Shown here: in pieces, positions 28,149 to 39,656 of the stretch
Layout: every line of letters starts with the position of its first letter
Numbering within the stretch: the first letter of the stretch is position 1
Assembly (NCBI GenBank): GCA_039707465.1
Contig: CM077658.1
Coordinates: 13,646,074 to 13,710,073, forward strand
Reading direction: 5' to 3'
Source: Rhabdophis nuchalis
Lineage: Eukaryota; Chordata; Lepidosauria; Squamata; Natricidae
DNA: 64,000 nt
Position numbers and translations under genes: made by a program
The notes under the pieces: generated by a model
What the model was told of the DNA's origin: nothing
What the model saw: the letters and a program-made list of their open reading frames with translations, nothing else
Database searches by the model: none

Positions 28149-28592
28149 CACATTAGATTAGATTAGATTAGATTAGATTTATTTTTCTATACCGCGTCCT
28201 CTCCCCTGGGGGACTCGGAGCGGTGCACAGGGAAAAATTAAAACAAACATAAAATATATACATAAATAAATACAATAAAAACAGATTAAATCAACTGTCC
28301 CTGCACTAAAATCCCCATTTTTAAAATTAACATTCCCTAACCCCTGAGGTAGAGACTAACCTAGGCCGGCCAAGCAGAAGAAGTGAGTTTTTAATTTCTG
28401 ACGGAAGGAGCGGAGGTCCGTAGTTGTTCTAATGTCGGGGGGAAGGTCGTTCCAGAGGGCTGGGCCCGCCCTTCCCCTGGGCGTCGCCCGCTGACAAAGT
28501 CTAGTGGACGGCACCCGGAGAAGTCCCTCTCTGTGGGAGCGAATCGGCCGGGAGGATGTATGGGGCAGAATCCGATCCCGCAGATATGGAGT
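28149..28592 (-). mobile_element. LINE 3' end, LWNDLPP family
   Basis: An (ATTAG)n tail precedes TATTTTTCTATACCGCGTCC and the reverse-coded RT end. The same family as 2807-3303 (nearly identical AGTCTAGTGGACGGCACCCG), with a short internal deletion near 28470. Confidence 0.8.
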
Positions 28593-29960
28593 GACATGGA
28601 GTGCAATCAGTTTGAATTAAGTCAGGGATGTCAAACACAAGGCTGGATCCGCCCGCAATGTGGTGCACCAAATGCATGCTACGCATGTGCACAATGCATT
28701 TGTTAACAGCTCTAAAACTTACCTTCTATGGCAGCCCTGGTGAGTAAAACAGCTGCGGTGCAGCAATCCACTCTGCCATGCCCATCAGCTGGGTTTCAAA
28801 CAAAGGAAATATAGGATGGACTAGCGCAGGGGCGCATGGGCAGGGCCAACTAATCACCAGAACTACCGGTTCGCCCAAACAGATCCAACCCGGCTGAATC
28901 CCACCTCTGGATCCAGCCAATGGAAAATGTAAGGGCCAGCCTGCGTGGCTTCGGCCCTGTCTACCCAATGCAAAGAGGAAACATCGGGCCAACGTTTATC
29001 ACAATTGTTTTTAGAACAATTAGCTGGACTCAGCCTTGTTTATCATTATTTTAGGGAGTAAAACCTCCTTATTCAGGTTAAATTGCCGCGTTGGCACTTT
29101 GCAATAAATAAATGGGGTTTGTGTTTGTAGTTTGGGCACTCGGTCTCTCAAAGGTTCACCATCACTGCCTTAGGATGATCTCCAGCAAAATGAGCCCAAG
29201 TTTATTTTGATTCAAGGAGCAATGACACTGTGGTTGGCGGTTTATATATAAGAAGAGCAGGTCCATCTTCTCCGTTCACCACCCGTGGGTTTGGAACTGT
29301 CGAGGCCTTGGATGAAAAGATAAACGGTGTGCTTGATGACTTTGCCCCATTAAGTATTATGCAGCGCTGCAATAAATGGGCTGCTCTTTGTGGGAAAGAT
29401 GGACAGCTTATGGCTCCTGAGCTAATCCCCAAAGTGCTTTGTATGAGATCAATTCAAACATCTGCCAAGGATGAGCTGTGCCTTCCCAGCAGAAGCCATG
29501 GAAGAAGCGGAAAGGAGATGAGAGAAGGAGAGAAAAGGCAGTTGCGTAGCAAGAAAGGAGATAGACGTTAGAATCATAGGGGTGGGACTTGGAGGTTTCG
29601 AATGGTTGCCTATTTTTGAAAACTTCTAGTGATGGAGCACCCAGAATTCCAGAAGGCAAGCTATACTACTGATTGTTCTCCTTGTCAGAAACTTTTGCTT
29701 ACTTCTAGGTTGGATCTTCCACTCCTTAGTTCTTCTCCTGCCCTAGGGGGCTTTCTTCTATGGGACATCTCCTCAAGTACTGGAAGACTTCGTGTCCCCC
29801 CCCAAAAAATCCTTCTCTACAATAGACCAAGTTCTGACTCGTGATCTAATAGCCCCTGTGGAATCAGGTTCTTTCCCCACTCCTATTTTAAGGAATCACA
29901 AGACAGTAGGCAGCAACTGACACAGTTTCCTAATAACACCTGATTTTTGTGTTCCAGAAA
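28593..29960. other. Intergenic sequence with an unexplained 113-codon open frame
   Basis: At 28628-28700 and 28800-28920 there are fragments of hAT-like elements. The + strand is open from ATG 29230 to 29571 without low complexity (starting MVGGLYIRRAG). I do not recognise the protein, there is no splice or promoter context, and I consider it chance or a decayed element. Confidence 0.3.
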
Positions 29961-29962
29961 AA

Positions 29963-30408
29963 TAGGGACCACCTTTAGTGGGAAGGTAACAGCATCCCAG
30001 GTGCCTTCGCCATTCTGTCATGCCAGCCACATGACCATGGAAACATCTAAACCCTAACCCTAACCCTACGGGGATGCAGTAGCTCAGCGGCTAAGATGCT
30101 GAGCTTGTCGATCAGAAAGGTCGCCAGTTCGACTCCCTAGTGCCGCATAACAGAGTGAGTGTCCCAGCTTCTGCCAACCTAGCAGTTTGAAAGCATGTAA
30201 AAATGCAAATAGAAAAATAGGAACCACCTGTGGTGGGAAGGGAACAGCATTCCGTGCACCTTTGGCGTTTAGTCATGCCGGCCACATGACCACAGAGACG
30301 TCTTCGGACAGAGCTGGCTCTTCGGCTTTGAAACGGAGATGAGCACCGCACCCTAGAGTCGGGAACAACTAGCACACATGTGCGAGGGGAACCTTTATCT
30401 TTACCTAT
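29963..30408 (+). mobile_element. Two tRNA-derived SINE pieces joined by a telomere-like motif
   Basis: A SINE 3' part ends at about 30046 (GACCATGGAAACATCT). CCCTAA repeats follow (30047-30068), then a second SINE starts at 30069 (head GTAGCTCAGCGGCTAAGATG, 3' end GTGCGAGGGGAACCTTTA at 30380-30400). Confidence 0.8.
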
Positions 30409-31064
30409 CATAACTTCTAACTCTTTAAACTTTTTTTTTCTTAACCAGATTCATCTGTCACTAAGCTATCGATATGATTCCCTAAAGCTGTAATTTACAG
30501 AGAACAATGGTTGAAACCACAATCTCAGAGATGCTGGTTTGAGGGACCATGGAGGACAAAAAATATATATGTTGAAATGAAGCTTAATGAATAATTGATG
30601 AATGGATCTCGTAAATAATCCATTGGTTTTTTTGTTTAATATGTCTCCTGAACTAGAAAACAGAACAATGGGGCTTATTCAATAAGGGGGAACTACGACT
30701 AGGTTCATACAATGCATTTAACCCAGTGAATGGAAAAAAAGCCCCACCCTAATGGATTAGCACAGGGTTCCCCAAACTTGGAAACTTTAAGATTTGTGGA
30801 CTTCTCTGGCTGGAGAATTCTGGGAGTTGAAATCCATATGTCTTAAAGCTGCCATGTTTGAAGACCTCTGGTCCTTAGCGCAAAATGCTACACTTGGTTA
30901 GGAGTAACCAAGGTTAAACACCAATGTGTTAGTATGGCCAGGACATATCCTGGCCTACAAGGACACCATCTCAGGTGTCCAGTCCACAAGGAAGCTGAAC
31001 ATTTCCCATCAGATCCAGGGGGATCTTCCTCACCCTCCAGGTGTAAGTCAGTAACCAAACTGAG
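30409..31064. other. Intergenic sequence
   Basis: At 30757-30880 there is a diverged palindromic MITE (CAGGGTTCCCCAAACTTGG). Otherwise unassigned. Confidence 0.35.
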
Positions 31065-31400
31065 CTAAGTCCCTTGGACTGCAAGGTGATCAAACTGGTC
31101 AGTCCTAGAGGAGATGAACCCTGACTGCTCTTTAGAAGGCCAGATGCTGAAGATGAAACTCAAATACTTTGGCCACCTAATGAGAAGGAAGGACTCCCTG
31201 GAGAAGAGCCTGATGCTGGGAACGATTGAGGGCAAAAGAAGAAAAGGACGAGAGAGAATTAGGTGGCTGGATGGAGTCACTGAAGCAGTAGGTGTGAGTT
31301 TAAATGGAGTCCAGAGGATGGTAGAGGACAGGAAGGCCTGGAGGAATGTTGGCCATGGGATCGCGATGGGTGGGACATGACTTTGCAACTAACAACAAGA
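31065..31400 (+). mobile_element. Bov-B LINE 3' end, complete to the terminus
   Basis: An 88-codon frame (31114-31380) encodes the RT C-terminus (MLKMKLKYFGHLMRRKDSLE, then IRWLDGVTEAVGVSLNGVQR), followed by the terminal GACTTTGCAACTAACAACAA. It is 5' truncated and lies about 300 bases upstream of the BEAN1 CpG island. Confidence 0.88.
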
Positions 31401-31689
31401 AAACAGCGCAAAGAAAAGCAACCCTTCCCATCCTCCATTCCATTTCCACCACCACCACCTCCTCAAAGAAGATCTGCTCCTGGCCCTAAAGCCGAGCCCA
31501 CCAACCAGTGCTCAGGGTCCAGTTAAGTGTGAAGATCTAAGGCAGCCTGGCAAACTCGCAGTCCCGCTTGAGATGGCCAATCCAAGCCATCTCTCCATGG
31601 CTCCAGACGGCCCTTCTCTTGTTCAGGAAAGGGGAAGCAAGGGAGGGGGGGGGCTTTCCTTTGTTCTTCCAACCTCGGCAAAGCGGCCT

Positions 31690-32740
31690 GGGAGCAGGCT
31701 GGGATGCAAACGAGCCCCCCCTCCCTCCCTCCTTCCCTTTGCCCTGCTGGACGGCTCTCCGCGTCTGCATCACCGGGCTGGCCGTCCCAGGAGCATCTTT
31801 CCCGGGCGTCGCCCTGGAGAAGTCCGGCAAGGAGCCCTATTGCACCACCGTCGCCTGTTCTCCGCTGCTCCGGTCCGAGCCACCCAGGCGCTGGGCGAGC
31901 CCGCATGGAGAGGAGGCAGGCCTCTTGCTGGATGCGCTCCGGTAAGAGGAGGAGGAGGAGGAGGAGGGGGCGAGGGAGGGGGGCTGTTTCCCCCCCCCTC
32001 CTTTCTAACCCCCCCCCCCACGGTTGCCGCTCCCTGATTGGGGCGCTGGAGGGCGACTCCCCGGGAGGAGACGACGAGGGAGGGGGGGTTAGGATGTAGC
32101 CCCGCCTGGGGAGGGGCAGGGGCTTCCCACCCTCCCCGATCGGCTCCGCTGGAGTTAGTCAAACGGCTCGGCTTCCCAAGGGGCGCCCTCGGGACCTTCT
32201 CCCCCAAGCCGGTCTTTTCAGAGAAGCCAAAGCCTTTGGTTCCCCCACTGCCCACCGGGTTGGGGTGGGGAGGGGGCGCCCGAGAGCTTTAAGCTCTGCC
32301 CACCCACCCACCCACCCACCCTTGCCGTTGCCACACAAGCGGAGAAGTCTCGTAAGGCGCGGGGGGGGGGGCGGGGGGCGAGCCATTGTCTGGCTGGAAA
32401 GTGGGGAAGGAAGGGAGGGAGGGGCTCAGCTGCACGAGGGGATCCGGAGGGTGGGTGGGCGCGCGCGCGTTCTCCCCCCCCCCTCCCTCCCCCTTCCCCG
32501 CGTGTGCTGTGCAGCCTGCAGCGGTGAATTGGCTCGCGGTCCTCTCCGTGGAAACATCTGGGGCGGAGGAGGGTGGGGGGGAGAAGAGGGAGAGAGACCC
32601 CCTCCCCACTCCGGGCAAAGTCTGCTGGGCTCACCATGCCTCCGGCGGTCCTGCGGGGAAAGCCGCCGCCTCGTCGACCCGAGGAAGTCCGCAGCAGGGG
32701 GGGAAACTTCGGGATCGCGGCGAGCCCGTCGCACGTATGT
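31690..32740 (+). promoter_or_regulatory. BEAN1: CpG island, probable BEAN1 promoter
   Basis: This stretch of about 1 kb is strikingly rich in G+C and CpG compared with the AT-rich surroundings. It has several GC-box-like GGGCGG or GGGGCGG runs and surrounds the candidate first exon. Many long open frames here on both strands are a by-product of GC content. It could also serve a divergent non-coding transcript, which cannot be judged from sequence alone. Confidence 0.75.
31905..31941 (+). CDS. BEAN1: BEAN1 probable first coding exon in CpG island
   Basis: The ATG in CCGCATGG encodes [12 protein letters not shown] plus one base, then a consensus GTAAGA donor. The phase-1 end joins exon 2 in frame, giving Glu at the junction, and its length resembles the short human N-terminus. 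The frame is also open upstream to an in-frame ATG at 31704, so the true start could lie further 5'. No protein similarity supports the 12 residues, so this exon is an inference from position, donor and phase. Confidence 0.5.
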
Positions 32741-35700
32741 ATGCAGAGGTGGATGGAGGCGGCTGGGGAGGGCGGGTGGGGGGGTTGTCTTTATGCTCTC
32801 TCCTTTCTTCTCCGTCCCTTGGCAAGGAAGACACGGCAGGGACCAGCCCGGGTTTCCCTCGCGTCGGTTTCACTTTATTGGGTGGAAAGTAAGGGCTGAA
32901 GTTGAAGAGACAGGAATCGGGTGGGATGCAACCATTCTCTCTCCCTCTCTCCTCTCTATTTCTCTCCTCTCTCCTCTCTCTTTCACTCCCTCTCTCTCTT
33001 CCTCTTTCTCCCCCTTCCTTCCATTCCTTTCTTTGTCTCTCTTCTCCCCATCTCTCTTTCATTCCCTCTTTCTTTCTCTTTCCCCCCATCGTTCTATCTC
33101 TCTCTTTTTTCTTTCTCTCTCCTCTCTTTTTTCCTCCCCCCTCTCACTCTTTCTTTCACTCTTTCCCCCCTCTCTTTCTGTCTCTCTCGCGCCCCCCCCC
33201 CTCTCATTCTCTCTCTGAACAATGAAGCAGGTGCCTTCCGATCTCATTTCCCTCCCATGCCTCTCCCTCCAGACAATGGGAGGCCGGAAAAAAAGGCTTA
33301 ATTCCCGAAACTTGGGCATCAAGAAAATCTGGGTGTGAATGGCTTCTGGTTTCCCCCGCCCCCACCCACCCCCAAAAAAACCCCAGCCTCTTTTAAGAAT
33401 GTGGAAGGCTTGAAGTTTCTGTTGCTGTCCCTTTCTCAGGGCATGGAGTTTCTGGAAGAGGGAAGCTCTAGCCTCTGCTCAGTTTGGGATTTGACTGTCA
33501 GCAGAAGAAAGACTGGGGAAATATTTACCTGCGAATCCCTGCCTGGTGTTTGGATTCCAGTAAAAGAGAAACCAGAAGGCAAACATTAATAACTAACTTG
33601 GCCTAAAACGATTAGGGTTTTTTTTTTATGGGGGTGGGGGGAGGTTATTGTTTGTGAGTGCTGACTTCCTGGCCAAATCCAAATCCAGTGGATCAAGATT
33701 CAGAATACCAAACCCTGGGATCAAGTTAGTGCTGTGTAATCACTTTTAAAGCTGGCTGGAAGCGGGCGTTTAGTCTGGAAGGGTACACCTTTTTTGTAGA
33801 AATTGCTAAACTAAAACAAAAAAAGATGTCGAGAAGAGAGACGAGGATGGGCAAACGGGAGGCTCCGTTTCCCCATATTCCGAATCTCAATTCAATTTTG
33901 GACCCATTTCCTGGTCAGTTTGGAAATTTGGAGTGGGGACAGTTGACCGGGTTTTCTTCCAATAGTTGTGTACTCTTCCTGGATGCTTTGGTGTGGCACT
34001 TTTCTTTAATATTATTCCACTTTTTTTTTTTAAAGAGTGAATATGAGTGCATGTCTTAATTCCCTTTTGCCTGTGGATTTGGTGTGTGGAAATTGGATAA
34101 ATTCATGCAAACATTTTTGTTTTTTGGAAGTACAAAAGATTTACCTTGAGGCAAACCAGCGATCCATCTCAACTCAGTATTCCTAATCTGATTGCAGGGC
34201 ATTGTCACATCTGGGCCTACCTGAATCTTTCTGCCTGCAAAGCACGTGTCCTTCTCCAAGATGTGGTACTTCCTTTTCAAGGTTTCTGGAGATCAGAAAG
34301 CTGTATATGCTTCTTACTGATCGAGGAATCTTTCTGGGAGGGGAAAAAAATCCTTGGGTTGAAATAGCTAGATTTGATGTCACTTGGCTGGAGATGTTTA
34401 TAATGAATTTCCAAAATTTGGCTAGTAAATTCAGCAGGTGTACTTTCCACAATGTTATGTACCACCAGTTAATATCTGCTACGCAAACAAAGGCAAAGTA
34501 TTAAATGCTCCCTTTCTCTCTTTCTCATCTTAGTTCTTGTCTTCCACTTTTCTCTGCTTCTAGGAAGTTAAATCCAAATTAGAACCAGTGGCAGTTATTT
34601 CAATCTCTGTAAGTAACGTGCCAAGGTTTAAGAGTTTATGTGGTGGAATATTGTGGGCCCGATTCTCAAGAGGATTCCAGAGGAGTGAGAGACAGCCCAC
34701 AGTACAGATAATTTGTGTGAGAGAAAGAGTTTGAGGACAGCTCCTCCCTAATAGTTCTGAGTATGTGCTTGATGTCTGACTTGTGGGCTGAAAGCCGCAT
34801 GCGGCCTTGGACAGCTAATAATGCGGCCCCACAAGATCATAAACTTTTAACCTTGTTACGTGGTTTATAAACGTTAAGTATGTTATACATTTTCATATGT
34901 GACCCAAGAAAATTCCTCTGCACTCAAGCCAAAAGACTGGACACCCATGATGTAGATAGTAGACTGCTTTAGTTTGGCAAGATTCTGTCTATAGGAGTGG
35001 AACAATGTGAAATCTTGCTTGGAAGAATCACCCTATTCGAAAGTAATTTTCGTGAGCTGAGAATAAATCTTCCTTGTGCAGGTTTTGTTAGAAGGGCAAA
35101 AATGCAACCCTCCACAGTGCCTCTTTCTGTGGCATGATTAGAGTGCCAGGGTCACGTTGTTTACAAGATGATCTGTGACCGCTCATAGCAGCTGAAGCCA
35201 AAAGTGGCAGAGGTTGCAGAAATATTGAAGTTGCATCCATTCAAAGCTTGAGTACAACATGGCCAAACCCATTGCAGATGAGATCAGGCAGATAGGATTC
35301 TTTCCCCTCAATCTGCTTTAACCAGTCCCCTGTGGATCCAACCATGGATCTGTTCTCTTTGAAGTTAGCCAGATCTCATTTCTATAATTATTGATTTATT
35401 TATAATCTGCGTTGTTATGGTTCCAAATAACTCACTTTTCTCCTATTTTCCCCACAACAATGCTGTGAGAGAGAGAGTGACTGGCCCAAGATCATCCAGC
35501 TGGTTTTCATGCCTCAGGCACGACTAGAATTCAGTCTCTGGTTCCTTTTAACATTTTGAAAATATTAATAAGTTGGCAGTTTGATGGAAGGGCACCATAT
35601 TGACTGAAAGTTCTACTTACTATCTAATATTTGCAAATCCATCTCCTATCTTGGAGCTCTCCAAGTCCTGAACACCCTATTCTTTCACATGTTTTCTTGA

Positions 35701-38700
35701 CCTTCCTGTACTAGCCAGTCCCTTATATCTGATGCCCCACTTTTTCAGTTGTTTTCTGCTACAGGAACTAACTAGCGAGGTTCTCTAGGGACATTCCTGT
35801 GAGAATTTCAAAGTCTTAAGACATAAAAAGTGGAGTGAAGAGACTGGTCCTTTTTTCCAAATGTACAAACAAGACCTTAGTCACCAAATCTACTAAGCTG
35901 CTGGGTTTGAGTGTCTCTTACACTGACATTTCAATATGCAGGTTGGAAGTGGACTGTAGCACGTGGGTAGACTTTGTGAACAAAGGAATTAAAATGCGAT
36001 TCCCAATTCAATAGACGTCTCACGGAATGACTTAGGAAGACCCAAATTCTTGATTATTTGTTGGAAAAGAAATTGCATCTAGATTTTGTGTCCCCAAAAA
36101 AAATACCTACTTGGTGAAATTCTCAAAAATGGGACAGAAACTCTTTATGCTTACTTACAAAGTCAGTAAGGGAAGTTTCACCTATCTTTCATTGTCCATT
36201 GTTAAGTGCTGGGGACTTACTTATTCATTTTTTAGATTTAAGGCCAGCCAATTCCAAAATAATTTTGGGCACCTTAAACTGAAAAACAACAATTAAAAAA
36301 CTACTAAACCAGAAGAATATATTATGTACACAAATTTCAGACACTTTAAAGTATCCAAAGAGTCTGGGGGAAAAGCCATATTTTAAAGACTTCTAGAACA
36401 TATCAAGATAGAAGCTACATGGATTTCTGGGGGTATGCTATTCTAGAAGGCCAGTATCACAAAAGCGAGAGGTTGTAGCCCTATTAGGTCCTGTTAGATG
36501 GCATTGTTAGATAGACATTGACTCTGCCTACCTTAAAGAAACCATGGGAGACAGATGGCCCTCAAATAATCAGGCTCCAATCCATGAATCAGATAGATGG
36601 TTGCAGACATGTATAAAATTGATACATTTTGGACCAGAAGGCTTCTGGACATAGTTCAAAGAGCTGGTTATCTATTATGAAAGTCTTCATGGATTTGGGT
36701 CTAAAGGACCGTCGGTCTTCCTTTAGGAAAAACTTCCATAGTTCAGAATAACAGAGTTGGAAGGGACTTTGGAGGTCTTCTACTCCAACCCTGTGCTCAA
36801 GCAGGAAACTCTACACCCTTTCAGACAAATGGTTGTCCAATTTCTCCTTAAAAACCTCCAGCTATGGAGCTTCCGCAACTTCTGGAGGAACTTCCTTCCA
36901 CTGATAAAATTGTCCTCACTGTCAGGAAGTGCCTCCTTGGTTCCAGGTTGGTTCTCTCTTTGATTATGTTTATGTTTATTTAATTTGTATACCGCCCTTC
37001 ACCCTCTCGGGACTCAGGGCGGTGAACAGCCACAATAAAAAGAAGAGATACAAAAATTAAAATAGCAGATTAATAAATGTTAAATAGTTTGGCCTCTTAA
37101 TTATAATACCCAATGCTAAAACCCAATTAAAAGACTATGCGAGGCCGGCTGCACAAAATAGATGTGTCTTCACGGCCCGATGTTTCCAACCTTTGCTTCT
37201 TGTTCTGCTTTCAGGTGCATTGGGAAATAGGTTGACCTCTTCTTTGTGGCAGCCCCTTAGATATTGGAAGATTGCGTTCATGTCACCCCTACTCCTTCTT
37301 TTCATTAAACCACACATAACCAATTCATGCAACCCTTCTTCATATGCTTTAGCCTCCAGTCCCCTAACCATCTTTGTTGCTCTTCTCTGCGCTCTTTCTA
37401 GACTCTCAACATCTTTTTTATATCATGGCGACCAAAACTCAGTTGATTAGGTGGTCCCTGTTTTTCTACTTGCATTTTTACGTGATTTCAAACTGCTAGG
37501 TTGGCAGAAGCTGGGACAAGTAACGGGAGCTCACTCGGTTATGCGGCACTAGGGATTCGAACCACCAAACTGCCAACCTTTCTGATCGACAAATCCAGCT
37601 ACAAACTGAGTTTGTAGACTAAGTCCTACATACTGTATCATTTTAGAATAATTTTTTTCTCTCCTCCAGACAGTTGGGATGTTTTGCCCATATTTTCATA
37701 ATGCCTTGACTGTATATGCCAGCCAGAGTGACTGTGGAGTTGGACAGCAACATCAATTTAAGAAAATATATAAATAAATGCCCATCTCTTCAGCAGCCTC
37801 TCTGGCAATGCATGCTTCTAGGCTCAATCTCCAGGGAAATTCCTCCCAGAGGCTGTTCCACCTTTTCATCATTTTGCAGGAAGAAACAGCATCTTAACCC
37901 TTGCTTGGCTCTCTGCGAGATGTTGCTTCTAAAAGCTTCCAGCAGAAACCAGCACCTGAGGGAATAAGCAAACCTTTATCCCATTATGTAATGCTTAGGC
38001 GGATCTGAAAGAAGCCAATTGGAGGCATCTCTTCAGTGGCAGATATTTCTCTCAGGGGAAATAGGATTATTTTTTTTTTTTGAGAAAGCAGACCAGCTTT
38101 TGTCTGTTTTTGACAGGAAATATCTTTTTTTTTTCCACAGTTGTGACCTAAAGGAATTAGGGATATTTTGTGGTTCCATATCAAATTGTGGTACATTTGT
38201 TCTGCTCACCAAAAGAGATATATTTCAGATGGTCCTTGCGAACACTATAGGTAATCCTTGACATACGACCACAAGTGAGCACAACATTTAGGTTGCTAAG
38301 CGAGGCCTTTGTTAAGGGAGTTTTGCCCCATTTTACAACCCTTCTTGACAGTTGTTAAGGGAATCACTCGGGTGGTATTCACTTACACTTCCCTACTGAT
38401 TCGCAAATGTGAGTGCATGCACACTTCCGCGCATGTGCTTTTGGTGAAAAAAGGGCCTAAATGGGATGCCGTACAGCCGTGGCGGGTGGGTGGAGCCAAC
38501 CATGATTTCCGCTACCGCTTTAGGCGAACCAGTCCGAACCCATAGAATACCACCTCTGGACTCACTGCAGGTGTTAAATTAGGAACCCTAATTGTTAAGT
38601 GAATCAGATTAAGATTAAGATTTATTGCATTTATCTACCGCCCTATCTCCCTTTCGGGAATCAGGGCGGTGTACAGCCAACAGTAAAAATGAATAATATA

Positions 38701-39603
38701 AAAGTTAAGATCAAATGTTAAGATATAATTAAATAAATTGGCCTGCCAAATTAAAACTCCCTACTAAAATCAATTTAAAAACTACGACAGGCCAGCAGCA
38801 TGAAATAAATGGGTCTTCAGGGCCCAACGGAAGAGGCGTAGGTCCGTGATCGTCCATAGTTCAGGGGGGAGGTCATTCCAGAGGGCAGGAGCTGCCACAG
38901 AGAAGGCTCTCCCCTTGGAGGTCGCCAGCCGACATTGCCTGGCCGACGGCACTCTGAGGAGGCCCTCTGTGGGAGCGAACTGGTCGGTGGGAGGTATTCG
39001 GTAGCAGGAGGCGGTCTTGCAATCAGGCTTCCCCATTGACTTTGATTGTCAGAAGGTCGCAAAAGATGATCACATGACCCCAGGACACCTACAACAGTCG
39101 TAAATATGAGTCAGTTGACTAGCGTCTGAATTTTGATCATGGGGATGCTGCAACGGTTGTAAGTGTGGAACGATCCCAAGTCATTTTTTTTCAGTGCCAT
39201 GGTAACTTCGAACACTCACTAAATGAACGGTTGTAAATCAAGGACCACCTGTACTTACAACCTGGTTCCGAATTTCCAATGGCCAGGCAGGTGAAGGCAT
39301 TTGCGCTGATCAGAATCTGTTGCAGTCATGTGACTGCGATTTACGACTTTGTTACTGAAAATCGACATTTACTTCTGACTTTTCCCAAAACCATTCCATA
39401 GTCAACCGTTGGTTCGCTTAATAACCACCTCATTCACTTAATGACCACTGCAAAAAATAGACGGTAAATTCAGGCTCATCATGTGGGTAACCCGCTTTAC
39501 AACTGTCATGACTTGCAATCCTAAGGGGCAAGCTCCCTTACAGTTGTAAGGCGAGGACTATCTGTACTTCGCTAGCTCCGATATGGTGAGTTTTTCTTAC
39601 TAA

Positions 39604-39656
<53 letters not shown>

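Noticed and set aside
29230..29571. 113-codon + strand frame of normal composition as a new gene
   Set aside because: No recognised domain, no splice or promoter signals, and the opposite strand is also open for 76 codons; kept only as a note in the intergenic entry.
30047..30068. Possible proximity to a chromosome end
   Set aside because: Fewer than three CCCTAA units, surrounded by SINEs and genes on both sides; an interstitial scar is the simpler reading.
32636..32734. Alternative BEAN1 first exon with a good start context (CACCATGCC) and a GTATGT donor
   Set aside because: It ends in phase 0; joined to exon 2 it reads into a stop after three codons, so it cannot encode the BEAN1 N-terminus.
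32265..33218. 317-codon + strand frame over the CpG island and CT tract
   Set aside because: Open because of high GC content and then a stop-free CT repeat; other frames there are equally open, and no known protein resembles it.
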